The notes: generated by a model not told the origin, from the letters alone. A DNA stretch of 64,000 bases from Ahaetulla prasina (GCF_028640845.1 NC_080539.1:102822554-102886553), one strand, 5' to 3'. Shown: positions 33,253 to 44,331, numbered from the stretch's first letter. Made by a program: numbers and translations.

Positions 33253-34044
33253 TATGTGTATATTTTCTAGCTGTGATCTCTTATTTCTTTACCTTCTACA
33301 TTCTCTCCCCTTTTCTCTTTGTTTCCTCTTAATATAAAAATGCCATATTAATTAAAAAGGTCTAGAATTCTACATTCTGATTCTGACCCATACTCTGAAC
33401 CTATGGTACTTAAAAACTGCTTAAGAAAAGACTGCTTGAGATGGAGTGTTTGCACTGCTGTAGAAACATGGGCTAAACACAGTTGTCATCTTCAAGAACA
33501 GAGATGTATAGTGTAATTGATTGGCTTCACAAAGACATGTCACATGGCTACCTATGGTATCAGAAATTGTGAATATGTGTCAGTGTATCGTCTTACCTGA
33601 TTTAGGACTTTGTGTTTCTGAGTGGAATTGATTCAGTCATCTTATTGTAGATCAGATGTATGTACAGTAATCAGATGAGACATGGCTGTTGTGCATGTCT
33701 GAACCATCATTTTCCCCTTATTAAGTAGCCATCTCTTTGTTTTTTTATTATTTTGTATTCTGTTTTCAAGAAACTATAATTGATGAATGGTTTGTTAAAA
33801 CTTATTTGTGCTTAATATTATGTAACACCCCTCCATGCATTTTAATTCTGTTTTTTAATTTCTGTTTTGCTCAATTGTTGAAAAAAAATTCTAGTTTTCT
33901 CAAAGGTACTTATTTTCTAATTGGATACCCCAAGTCCTCTGGATTCAGTCACAGTAATGTTTTGATTTCAGACTAATTGGAAAGCAATAATTGTATAAAC
34001 CCATGGCTAATTGGGGAGAAAAGAATAAACATTTCTATGACTTA
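33253..34044. other. unique AT-rich non-coding DNA
   Basis: No repeat or exon recognised. Confidence 0.4.
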
Positions 34045-34052
34045 GTTTAAAC

Positions 34053-34187
34053 CAGGGGTCTCCAACTTTGGTCCCTTTAAGACTTGTGGACTTCAACTCT
34101 CAGAGTCCCTCAGCCAGCAAAGCTGGCTAAGGAACTCTGGGAGTTGAAGTCCACAAGTCTTAAAGGGACCAAAGTTGGAGACCCCTG
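34053..34187. mobile_element. hAT-like MITE, family B, near-perfect palindrome
   Basis: A 135-bp near-perfect inverted repeat starting CAGGGGTCTCCAACTTTGG and ending CCAAAGTTGGAGACCCCTG. The arms include 'GACTTGTGGACTTCAACTC' / 'GAGTTGAAGTCCACAAGTC', and the centre is 'CCAGCAAAGCTGG'. An 8-bp target duplication GTTTAAAC/GTTTAAAA (one mismatch) lies at 34045-34052 and 34188-34195. It should be able to extrude a cruciform. Confidence 0.92.
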
Positions 34188-34195
34188 GTTTAAAA

Positions 34196-35015
34196 TATAA
34201 TATAAGGGGATTATATTGCTGTCTTTACTGTTCCTCAAAGAATGGCTATTAGTAGGGCCTCTGTATTCCATGATTGAATAACAACTTTTGATTAATACAC
34301 ACTTTACCCATTCACATTTATAAGCAAAACATTGAAGCAAAACATTTTAATGTGTAAAGTATTACTTTTATATGAGAATTTAGTTACTATATTAAGTAAT
34401 GTGTCTCTGAAGAATTAATTATTGGTAATAAGTGACAAAAATAACTTAAAGTATTAATTTTGTTTCTCCACCTTTGGACTTGTACCTTATTAGAATTAGT
34501 GATCATCTATTTATATCTGTCTCTGTCATTCACCGTGGTATACATTTTTTATTGATAGAACTACTTGCTATCGTTATACTACAAATGAAAACAGAACTCA
34601 ACATTTTAGGTGAACATAAGAAACAATCTAACTTAGTAAACTTTCTCCCTGAAACCAAATTCTTTCTTAATCATTATTGTATGTTTTTTGCATTCTAATT
34701 TTAACAATGAAAAGAAATTTGAGATCAGCTGCTAAATAGATTACATTATTGATTTTGAATACATTGCCAAAGGAAAACAAAGAAGTGTTTGTAATTTAAG
34801 CACTTCAGTACCTCCAATCAGTATTTCATTGCAGATATACAAAGACGTACAAAAGAGACGGGATAATGCTAGTTCTCCAAGGCAGATTGGTGGACCGCCT
34901 TATAAGCAGATGCCAAGGACACATCAAGTGCCTTGTTTTATAGGTATTAAGTAATACTTTTTGTAAGGAGTTGAAAAGTTGAACCTTTGCAGGTTCATTT
35001 TTTAGGAGTAGACTA
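34196..35015. other. non-coding, nothing recognised
   Basis: AT-rich. CR1 coding similarity starts only at about 35016. Confidence 0.35.
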
Positions 35016-36007
35016 AGCTACTGCATCCAGTTTTGCTCGCCACGATGTAAAAAAGATATTGAGACTCTAGAAAGATTGCAGAGAAGAGCAACAAAGATGA
35101 TTAAGGGACTGGAGGCTAAAATATATGAAGAATGGTTGCAGGAACTAGCTATGTGTAGTTTAATGAAAAGAAGGACTAGGGGAGACATTATAACAGTGTT
35201 CCAATTGCTACATAGAAGAGGGAATCAAGCTATTCTCCAAAGCACCTGAGGGTAGGACAAGAAGCAATGGGTGGAAACGTAACACCTATCCTGCGCAGAC
35301 TGCACTGGCTACCTGTTGTTTTCCGGGTGCGCTTCAAGGTATTGGTTACCACCTTTAAAGCGCTCCATGGCTTAGGACCGGGCTACCTACGGGACCGTCT
35401 ACTGCCGGCCTCTATCTCCCAGCGTCCGGTGCGTTCCCACAGAGAGGGACTCCTCAGGGTGCCATCAGCCAAACAGTGTCGACTGGCGGCCCCCAGGGGG
35501 AGGGCCTTCTCTGTGGGGGCTCCTACCCTGTGGAATGAACTTCCCCTCGGGCTTCGACAACTATCTGACCTTAGGACCTTTCGCCGCGAACTTAAAACCT
35601 ATTTATTTCATATGGCTGGACTGGCCTGATTTTAATTTTAAATTTTCTGGCATATTTGAATCAGTTTTTCAAGGGTTGTTTTAATTATTGAGTATGTTTG
35701 TTTGTATTTTATTTGCCTGTTCACCACCCTGAGTCCTTCGGGAGAAGTGCGGTATACAAATTAAAACATCATCATTATTATTAATCAAGGAGAGAAGCAA
35801 TTTAGAACTAAGGAGAAATTTCCTGACAGTTAGAACAATTAATCAGCCGAACGACTTGCCTCCAGAAGTTGTGAATGCTCCAACACTGAAAGTTTTTAAG
35901 ATGATGTTGGATAACCATTTGTCTGAAATGGCATAGGGTTTCCTGCCTAAGCAAGGGGTTGGACTAGAAGACCTCCAAGGTCCCTTCCAACTCTGTTATT
36001 CTATTCT
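35016..36007 (+). mobile_element. CR1 LINE 3' region with nested L2 (first duplicate)
   Basis: The left part (35016-35278) translates discontinuously to LQRRATKMIKGLE ... KRRTRGDIITVFQLLH, the conserved C-terminal region of CR1 ORF2. After an inserted L2 (35279-35781) the CR1 resumes (35782-36007) with FLTVRTINQPNDLPPEVVNA, VFKMMLDNHLSEMA, a stop, the conserved 'GGTTGGACTAGAAGACCTCC' 3'UTR and an ATTCT tail. Most of this is included in a tandem duplication that begins at 35169. Confidence 0.85.
35279..35781 (+). mobile_element. L2/CR1-group LINE 3' end nested in CR1
   Basis: An open frame on + (35267-35626) reads LRRLHWLPVVFRVRFKVLVT, TFKALHGLGPGYLRDRLLP, HREGLLRVPSAKQC and TLWNELPLGLRQL ... 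FRRELKTYLF. This is the C-terminal domain of L2/CR1-group ORF2. The 3'UTR contains 'CCCTGAGTCCTTCGGGAGAA' and ends in (ATC/ATT)n. It interrupts the CR1 between 'GGGTGGAAAC' and 'TAATCAAGG'. It is the best-preserved of the four L2 ends in the window. Confidence 0.87.
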
Positions 36008-36447
36008 ACTGCTAGTTCAGTAATAGATTGTTGCAGTGCACAAATGGTTTTCTGCTTATGTACCGAACACATCTGTCTATGTTTAGGGATTATCAGGTTT
36101 TGATTTATCTGATCGTATGAAATTCTATTGAATAACTGTAATTCATTTCTTATTTATATTTCTATTGCTAGTATACTAAAACATGAAGAGATGGTAGAGA
36201 TATACTGCTTGGCTTTTGCTTTAAATATTTTATCTAAATCTAGATGTATTGGGGCAAATGTAGAAATCCTAATTAGTGCTAATCCCACAGAGCACCATTT
36301 CCTACTTTGTGATATATAGTGCTGAACAACTGCTACCTCCTTATGAGTCAAACATATATAGAGATAAAGTTGGGAGAATTATTACGGAGAATGCTAATGT
36401 GCTTTTATGTTTCTCCAATGAAATCCCAAGAATAGAGGATATAAAAT

Positions 36448-37405
36448 AGAAGGACTAGGGAGACATTATAACAGTGTTCCAATTGCTACATAGAAGAGGG
36501 AATCAAGCTATTCTCCAAAGCACCTGAGGGTAGGACAAGAAGCAATGGGTGGAACGTAACACCTATCCTGCAGACTGCACTGGCTACCTGTTGTTTTCGG
36601 TGCGCTTCAAGGTATTGGTTACCACCTTTAAAGCGCTCCATGGCTTAGGACCGGGCTACCTACGGGACCGTCTACTGCCGGCCTCTATCTCCCAGCGTCC
36701 GGTGCGTTCCCACAGAGAGGGACTCCTCAGGGTGCCATCAGCCAAACAGTGTCGACTGGCGGCCCCCAGGGGGAGGGCCTTCTCTGTGGGGGCTCCTACC
36801 CTGTGGAATGAACTTCCCTCGGCTTGACAACTATCTGACCTTAGGACCTTTCGCCGCGAACTTAAAACCTATTTATTTCATATGGCTGGACTGGCCTGAT
36901 TTTAATTTTAAATTTTAATTGAATTATTGATGGGTTTTAAATTTTGTAATTTTATGGGGTGTAATGTCATTTTAAATTTTAATTGAATTATTGATGGGTT
37001 TTAAATTTTCTGGCATATTTGAATCAGTTTTCAAGGGTTGTTTTAATTATTGAGTATGTTTGTTTGTATTTTATTTGCCTGTTCACCACCCTGAGTCCTT
37101 CGGAGAAGTGCGGTATACAAATTAAAACATTATTATTATTGTTGTTGTTGTTGTTATTATTATTATTATTATTATTATTAATCAAGGAGAGAAGCAATTT
37201 AGAACTAAGGAGAAATTTCCTGAGAGTTAGAACAATTAATCAGCCGAACGACTTGCCTCCAGAAGTTGTGAATGCTCCAACACTGGAAGTTTTTAAGATG
37301 ATGTTGGATAACCATTTGTCTGAAATGGCATAGGGTTTCCTGCCTAAGCAAGGGGTTGGACTAGAAGACCTCCAAGGTCCCTTCCAACTCTGTTATTCTA
37401 TTCTA
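36448..37405 (+). mobile_element. second copy of CR1 with nested L2
   Basis: This duplicates 35169-36007. CR1 lies at 36448-36555 and 37179-37405, and L2 at 36556-37178. The L2 frame is broken by one-base deletions absent from unit 1, for example TTCCCCTCGGGCTTCGAC to TTCCCTCGGCTTGAC. The CR1 C-terminal peptide (FLRVRTINQPNDLPPEVVNA) is intact. The tail holds (ATT)n(GTT)n(ATT)n at about 37130-37180. Confidence 0.85.
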
Positions 37406-37855
37406 CTGCTAGTTCAGTAATAGATTGTTGCAGTGCACAAATGGTTTTCTGCTTATGTACCGAACACATCTGTCTATGTTTAGGGATTATCAGGTTTTGA
37501 TTTATCTGATCGTATGAAATTCTATTGAATAACTGTAATTCATTTCTTATTTATAGTTCTATTGCTAGTATACTAAAACATGAAGAGATGGTAGAGATAT
37601 ACTGCTTGGCTTTTGCTTTAAATATTTTATCTAAATCTAGATGTATTGGGGCAAATGTAGAAATCCTAATTAGTGCTAATCCCACAGAGCACCATTTCCT
37701 ACTTTGTGATATATAGTGCTGAACAACTGCTACCTCCTTATGAGTCAAACATATATAGAGATAAAGTTGGGAGAATTATTACGGAGAATGCTAATGTGCT
37801 TTTATGTTTCTCCAATGAAATCCCAAGAATAGAGGATATAAAATAGAAGGACTAG

Positions 37856-38112
37856 AAGCTGTCACATAGGACCAATGTGGAAAAAGAGGAAGTATGCTTT
37901 CATTTTCATGTATGTTAATACTATTGACCATGTTATATTCTCTTCCTCTTGCTTCTGCTGTTTCACAGACCTTGTGAAAATCCTTGGAAATATGTAGGTT
38001 ATCTGATATCAGGAACTTCTCTACTAACAGGATATTTTACTGGAAATACTTAATAAATTATAGACAATAAACAAAACTTGAATTTCCACCAACATATTGG
38101 CTAGGTGACATA
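37856..38112. other. unique non-coding DNA
   Basis: No feature recognised between the tandem duplication and the family C MITE. Confidence 0.35.
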
Positions 38113-38557
38113 CAGGTGTTCCCTGAGTTATGACTGACTGCTTAGTGACTGCTTTAAGTTATGATGGCTCATGACTGGTTGTTTATTATTTAAAGTTACT
38201 TATGATCCAATTCTAAAATTCCTAATAGATGGGCCCCTCTGATGGTAATTTGATCTCACTTAAGGCACTCGGCAACCGACCTGCATTTACAGCATCCCGT
38301 AGTCATGTGAACACATTTTATGACATTTTTGCTGAAAACCAGGGTTTACTTCTGGGTTTTGGCCAAACGCCCATATTAAACAATTGGCTTGCTTAAGGAC
38401 TGTGACAGGCATTTAACGACTATGGCAGTTGCTTAACATTCACTGCAAAAAAGGCCATAAAATCAGATTGGTCATGTGAGTGACCCATTTTACAATCATC
38501 ATGACTTACCACCATAATGGCCAGATTCCATTATGGTCATAAGTCAAGTAATACCTG
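38113..38557 (+). mobile_element. TA-flanked MITE, family C
   Basis: CAGGTGTTCCCTGAGTTATG at the left and CATAAGTCAAGTAATACCTG at the right, bounded by TA on both sides. The interior words 'CTGCTTAGTGACTGC', 'GGACTGTGACAGGCATTTAA' and 'CATCCCGTAGTCATGTGA' follow the family pattern. No transposase. Confidence 0.85.
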
Positions 38558-38559
38558 TA

Positions 38560-39812
38560 GATGGGATTCAATTGTTAACCTGCTTTACCTTTCACACAGA
38601 AGATTTAAATGGACAGGTCATTTAAATTAATTCATTTTCTTTGGGAACAATTTGTTTATCCTTTTTAAAAGAAATTTCCCAGTATTCTAAACTTTCCTTT
38701 AAAAGAAAGAAGTAGTTGTTTACGTTTAAAACACTGCAGAATAGTTTGCCACAAAAAATTTCTTTTCTGTGAAGCCACAACCTCATCTGTATCCAAGCTT
38801 GAAAAACATATGGGGGGATAATATACTAACTCATCACAATTTTTTCAATGTGGCACTTTCTTTTTGAAATATTGCTGGAAAAAAAAACCTATACTGGAAT
38901 GAAAAAAAATCCCCAAGAGGGATGAGATCAAATGTAAATTACTAGGCTATGTTGAAGTGGTTTGGAATCAACTTCTTGTTGAGGACAAGGTCACTGGCAG
39001 GAAATATTATTTTAAAAAAAGTAATACACAATTCCATATTATTACTACAAATACAGGCTTCCAAATATACCTCTACTAAAATTACAGAAATACAGGACAG
39101 ATACTGACTGCTTGTTGATTCTCTTCTACAAATGCCTCCTTAATCCTGGTTATTCCACTCAATTCCATCAGCCAGACTTGCTTCTGCATTTACAGCCTAA
39201 TCAGGTACGGTGGGATGGGGGAGATAAATTGCCCAGGGTGCCAAATATAGATTTCTTGGACAAAACTCAGCTATTTTATTTAGCAGTGGAGACAAATATT
39301 GCAGACACTTTATTAGTAAAGTAGTGAGAATGGCAAGTATTTATGATTACAACCTTAGTTCCCATTTTGCAGATAGTGGATGTTATGGCGATATGTGGGC
39401 TAGAAAAATTCAAATGCTCAGTAGACAATCCACAAACTGTGGATTCACAATTAGTTAACAATCAAAATTACACTATACATAGTTGGGGGAAAAATGCCTT
39501 TGGCTGTGTTTCATTTCTGTGTTTTTTTGGAGGCAACAATTAAGCTTGTTCATTGATAACTCCTATGGTTTATGTCGAATAAATGTTTTCCTGTTTTCAA
39601 GACAAAATCTATTAAAAAGCTAACAATGAATGGAGGATTCTTTTTGAGAAAATGTTTAGTAGCCCTAATTGTCTGTACAAATGTGGAATATGAGAGTTCA
39701 TGTTCACACAGACAGATTATTTTTTATTGATACTGATAAATCGGATTATGGTATTTATATTGTAAATTGAGCTGCAAAGACAAAAAGGGAGAAATTAAAG
39801 ACTTGAGCAAAT
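38560..39812. other. unique AT-rich non-coding DNA
   Basis: No repeat family or exon recognised. Confidence 0.4.
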
Positions 39813-39829
39813 GAAAGAAAATTTTGAAG

Positions 39830-40550
39830 GAGACGACTTCCGGTGTCCAGCGGCAACGGACGTCTGGAAGGCTTCTCCTGCCTCCAGCGCCCGAATCCGG
39901 CCGCCGCCGAGGCCCTCAGGGGCCAGGTGTTCCGAAAAGGACACCTGCCGCACGGACGGCTCGCCAGGGGTCTCCCAGCCGACATATAGGACTGTGGGGA
40001 CCGATGCTGGCGCGTCCTAGGCTTGGCGGGGTTTGGAGGCCACAGGCCGCGGCCATTATTTTGGTCGTCGCCTGGGCCGCTGTGCCCGGTGACACCGGGG
40101 CATTGGATTTATAACTGCAGCAGCCTGGTGGTGAACAGGGAACGGAGAAGAATTGAGGAGGAGAAGGGAAGGGAATATCGGTAAACGTGAGTGGACTGCT
40201 CCGGAGTGCGGGGGGGTTTTTTCTCCCCTGCGGTTGGAAGGAGCACGAGTTATTCTGGAGAGAGGAGAACTTAAAATAAGAAGATTACCGGTTTTGTGGA
40301 GCTCTGGAGAGAAGAGGTGATGGAGAAATTTAGGAGGGAAGGTTTGAGGCCCCCCCTCCTTCTGGGGAACAGTGGTGGCGTCCAGCTTCCGCCTTCACTA
40401 TGAGAATTTTGATGACATCACTTCCCTTCGACTTCCTGGTTGACTAACTGTACTCTGGACTCGTTGCTCCTGTGAGTGCCCCCTGGTGGATCCGGAGGAA
40501 ATTACAAGGATACCGTGCCTGCCTGAGGATTTTGTATTTTTTTTTCCTTA
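39830..40550 (+). promoter_or_regulatory. CpG-rich 5'UTR / probable internal promoter of the ORF1-only L1
   Basis: Its GC content is strikingly above the surroundings, with dense CpG in 39860-40100 ('GGCCGCCGCCGAGGCC', 'CCGCGGCCATTATTTTGG'). Full-length L1s carry their RNA polymerase II promoter in the 5'UTR. The position from the target duplication to the ORF1 ATG and the 'GCCATTATTTTGG' stretch, which contains a YY1-like CCAT core, fit that role. Promoter activity is inferred. Confidence 0.55.
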
Positions 40551-41385
40551 ATGGCAAAAGGTCAGAGACCAACTGCTGGAGAGATGGAGAGAATTTTGGA
40601 AAAGTTATCTAATATGGACAAGAAATTGGATGAAATAAGAGCAGAAATTGTGACTATCCAAAAGGATTTAAAGGATACTCAACAAGTTTCAGCAGAAAAC
40701 AAGCAGAAAGTGGAAGGTTTGGAGGGTGAGATGCGGGCAGTGGAGAAAGAGAGGAGACGACAGGCAATGCTGTGCTTGGACTACAGATGGATAAAATGTC
40801 TTATTTCCTTAGGTTTCAAAATTTGGAAGAAGTGGACCAAGAAGATTTGAGAGATGTTGTGACTAAATTGTTGGGAGAATTTCTTGGGAGAGGTGTTGAT
40901 TTCATGAATTGGGATGTGGATCGAGTTTATAGAGTTAATTGCAATATGCACGCATGCAGTTCCCAGAGAGGTTCATGTCAAATTTGTGAGAAGAGAGACG
41001 AGAGATGAAATTCTTAGAAAACATAGGAGTGGGGCACTGATTTACAGGGGCAGGAGATAGCCATTCTGAGGCAGATTCCCAGACAGGTACGTGAAAAAGA
41101 AAGAAATATTATTTTTGTCAAGCAAATTGTACCAGAAGGAGTGGGCTTCAGATGGCTGATGCCAGAGGATTGATGATTTTCCGGGAGGGCATTACGAAAA
41201 AATTAGTACAATTATGGAGGCTACGGCCTATGTGGAGGAACACAAAGCCTCCTGGAATCAGATGACCCAGGAATTGAAGAAGGGAGGTTATAGATCATGG
41301 GGCGGAAGCGGCTGCCGCTGTTGCGGCCCTGGAGTTGGGTCAGGCTGAACCCAGAGTTCTGAGATCCAAAACTAGGAAGTGATAA
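40551..41385 (+). pseudogene. L1 ORF1 protein gene, frameshifted
   Basis: ORF1p is the L1 RNA-binding chaperone that forms trimers through a coiled coil. From the ATG at 40551 the frame reads MAKGQRPTAG, then a heptad-like region (about residues 10-75: EMERILEKLSNMDKKLDEI ... KQKVEGLEGEM). After a frameshift near 40770-40785 the RRM-like domain follows (MSYFLRFQNLEEV, DLRDVVTKLLGEFLGRGVD, WDVDRVYRVN). After a second shift the C-terminal domain follows (VHVKFVRRETRDEILRKHRS, AILRQIPRQV, FVKQIVPEGVGFRWLMPE), with at least two more single-base shifts. The lesions are mostly single-base losses, so some could be sequence errors. The product ends near 41385. Confidence 0.85.
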
Positions 41386-41669
41386 AGATATTTGGGATTG
41401 TGTTGGTTTTCCTTATTCTCTTTTGTACGATATTCTGTTTATTTTTGACCCTTCTTTATTACGTATTTAAAATTTGTAAACTTAGCTACTTCGTGTCACC
41501 TGCTTGCCATATGGCTGTTGTATGTGTTAAAAAATTTGAGTAAAATTCTTATTTTAGATAAGAAAAATGAAAATTTACCATACCTGATATGTATTTGTAC
41601 AAACCTTTTTTGACTAATAAAAACTTTTTGAATAAAAAAAAAAAAAAAAAAAGAAAGAAAATTTTGAAG

Positions 41670-43455
41670 AGATTCCTTGCTTGTAGTGTCATTTGTTTCT
41701 GGTGACTTTATAAACATGGGAACAAAGAAACACAATTTCCCCACAAATTCAGTTTTACAAATTCCCATTTCAACCTGCAGGATTGTTTCAAACCTTCTAT
41801 CTTCAAGAAGGTTTTAGAAAAATGCAGTGCTGGTTTTTAAGCAATGTATGTGAGTGAAGACAGAATTTACTCATTTCTTTTACTCATTAAAGAAATGCTC
41901 TTTTAAAAAGGGATATTAGAACAAAAACCCCTCCTACCTACTGTATATTCCTAGAGCTAACATTTTACCTTCTATGTGTTCCCTTGTACTTTATCCCATC
42001 CCATTCTCTTTAACAATCTGTACCAACGCCGATCTGGAAGAGAATTGATTAATATATGGTCTTTCCAGAAGAAGACATCAGAAAAAGGCAGCATTAGATT
42101 AAGGAGATAATCTAAATCAAACAAAAGAAAGAATAATGGTCAATGTTCTGACAAAAACTCAGTTTTAACTAAAGCATTCCTTCCAAATCAGTGATGTACA
42201 ATACAGTTTTGGAACATCCTTTCTATATTCTCCACTGTTATTATGCTTATGGTCTTATTTACTGCTCACATTTTTAAAGTTGCTTTAGTTTACAGCTAAA
42301 CTTTAGTTTACACTTGGAATATTAATTATTTTACACTGCCATCTTGTGGCTATATTTTATGTTTTGTACTGTAGGGCTCTCTACGTTAGAAAAATGAATG
42401 TCACTTCTGACACTAGCATAGTTTTAAAATATTTATAATTATGCCTTTAATACAAGTATCTAGCTAAGATAATAGCACTCTGACTTGATTATATCTGTTT
42501 TATTCCATTTACATTCTTATCTTCCTTTGTGGATTGAATCAGTGGAAAAAGAAGGGAAGTTTTACTTCTTATTCCCGTAGGCAGCTATAGTTCAATAATA
42601 GGAATTTGTAATAAATAACAGAGGAAATAATTGTTCATACTCTCAAAAATTGCATGGAAAAACTATCTCATTTTACAGAGAATAAATAGAAGTTAAAAAA
42701 TAGTTGGTTAGGACGGTTATTATAGTTAATAACTAAAATATAGTTGGATAGCACAGTTTAATTATAGAAGTGGCCATACTTGAAGAACGAGATTTTGCTA
42801 GGCTATGAACTTTGATATGAACTCTTAAATTTCTAGTTATCTCTACATTATTTTTCATAAAACAGTGTTTGAATATTGGTTAAGAATTCAATATTTACAG
42901 ACTATTACAACATTTGAATGACACAGTAAGCCATAGGAATTGCTTATTAATTTAATGGCTGAGTGATTTAATGGGAAACAGCTAACAGCAATTTCTTTCC
43001 AGACTACTGATTTTTCTGCAGGGTTCCTCCAGACACAACTAACTAGAAAATGTCTGCATGGTTTGTTTTAATTTACTTAGGAGTATGTTTTCTGGTTAGC
43101 AGGGCCAAAAATATCCTACACAAAACAAATTACATATGGCTGTTCATCGCTGTGTTGTTTGAGGTCAACAATTAAGCTTGCTTATCTTTGATGAGGACAG
43201 TTCTAAAGGCCTAGGGTAGTCAGATATATATGTCCTTCTGCTGTTTGTGGCTCTCTTTATTCTGTTTGGGTTCCAGCTTCGCTTCGTTAGCCAGTTGACT
43301 GAAGGCAATTACTTCTACCCACAAGCAAAGGAATTTTTTCCCCTAACCAGGAAATAAAATTTCAAAGAGCAATTGACAGAGAGGGTTATAACTATCCTGC
43401 CAAGTAATGGCTTAAAACACTGCTTCCTACCTTTTTCTTTATGCAGTTCACTAAT
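41670..43455. other. unique AT-rich non-coding DNA
   Basis: No repeat family or exon recognised. Confidence 0.4.
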
Positions 43456-43940
43456 TTTGTTTATTTATTTTGTCAAACATGTACAAGATAACAAGTATAA
43501 GTATGAACATACACATGAACAAAGGAAGTAAGCACAGATAAATGGGGACAGCAAGACAGGGACAGTAGGCACGCTGGTGCACTTATTCACGGACCTCTTA
43601 GGAATGGGGTGAGGTCCACGGTAGACAGTTTGAGGTTGAAACTGTGAGGGTTTGAGGCTGTAACGACGGAGTTGGGTAGAGCATTTCAGGCATTGACCAC
43701 TCTGTTGCTGAAGTGGTATTTTCTGCAATCGAGTTTGGAGCGCTTTATCTTGAGTTTGTATCGGTTGTTTGCCGTGTATTATTGAGGTTGAAGCTGAAGA
43801 AGTCATTGATAGTCAAGACGTTGTAGCAATTTTGTGTACTATGCTTAAATTGGACTGCAGGCGGCGCAGTTCGAAATTGTCCAAGGTGAAAATTTCAAGG
43901 CTGGAGGCATAGGCATCTAATTTTATCTAGATCCTTAACA
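43456..43940 (-). mobile_element. LINE 3' end (CR1/Rex-like), minus strand
   Basis: A minus-strand frame, with one stop, reads CRKYHFSNRVVNA-NALPNSV then VTASNPHSFNLKL. This fits the C-terminal 'NRVVNxWNxLP..VVxAxSxxxFK' domain of CR1/Rex-type LINEs. The + strand right of it includes 'GCATTGACCACTCTGTTGCT'. The tail (TTTATTTATTTTG at about 43456) lies to the left. I recognise it as a common snake repeat but cannot fix the subfamily. Confidence 0.65.
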
Positions 43941-44331
43941 AGGATCACCAGAGCTTCACGATTTGGTGCCTGTGGCCATCATGGTGAATTCCCAGATATC
44001 ACAGGCATCAATCTTGCAAGAATGCATGCCAGAAGATCAACATCTGGCAAGAGTTGGTGATCTTACATGACAAGTCAAGAATCATTGAACTAAAGAAAAC
44101 CCCTCTTCTCCTTTGCATTTCTCAGAAACAAAAAAGATAAGAATTGTGGGCCTTCAGATACCGCTTTGAGATGAGGTCACTATCTACAGAAATGTCTTCA
44201 CTTTGCTTACTTCTTTTTATGTCACTTTTCAAGGAAAGAATGGTGGGAGGCATTCAGTTCCCTATCAAAATCAAACTTGAGCAGAAATTAGAGATGAGAT
44301 GACCTCTACTGTCTTGGAATCTTCAAAGCTG
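43941..44331. other. unique non-coding DNA
   Basis: No feature recognised before the tandem duplication. Confidence 0.35.

Larger units (their letters stand above)
35169..37855 (+). repeat. tandem duplication, 1279 + 1397 bp, 11-bp microhomology
   Basis: Unit 1 is 35169-36447 and unit 2 is 36448-37844. AGAAGGACTAG occurs at the start of unit 1, at the junction (36448-36458) and after unit 2 (37845-37855), so an 11-bp direct repeat bounds the duplication. The units contain part of CR1, the nested L2 and about 440 bp of flanking DNA. Differences: unit 2 has about 92 bp more AT-rich L2 3'UTR, a longer (ATT/GTT)n tail, and about nine small deletions in short homopolymers or CpG sites relative to unit 1. 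The 440 bp of unique flank is almost identical. Confidence 0.93.
39830..41652 (+). mobile_element. ORF1-only L1 (HAL1-like) retroelement, apparently full length
   Basis: The 17-bp direct repeat GAAAGAAAATTTTGAAG at 39813-39829 and 41653-41669 brackets the element. It has a GC-rich CpG-dense leader of about 720 bp (39830-40550) and an L1 ORF1 region (40551-about 41380). A short 3'UTR leads to 'AATAAAAACTTTTTGAATAA' and an A-tail ending at 41652. No ORF2 lies between ORF1 and the 3'UTR. The 3' terminal motif matches autonomous L1 ends at 7135-7160, so it was probably mobilised in trans. Mammals have comparable half-L1 (HAL1) elements; this one would be a squamate counterpart. An internally deleted ordinary L1 is the alternative. 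Confidence 0.88.

Noticed and set aside
36128..36319. 63-codon frame conserved at 37525-37716
   Set aside because: Conservation reflects the tandem duplication, not selection. No start context or homology.
39830..40120. CpG island of a host gene
   Set aside because: It lies within the target duplication of an L1-derived element and leads into ORF1, so it is the element's own leader.
43465..43806. 113-codon minus open frame as a gene
   Set aside because: The LINE C-terminal similarity is in a different frame; this one is a shadow.
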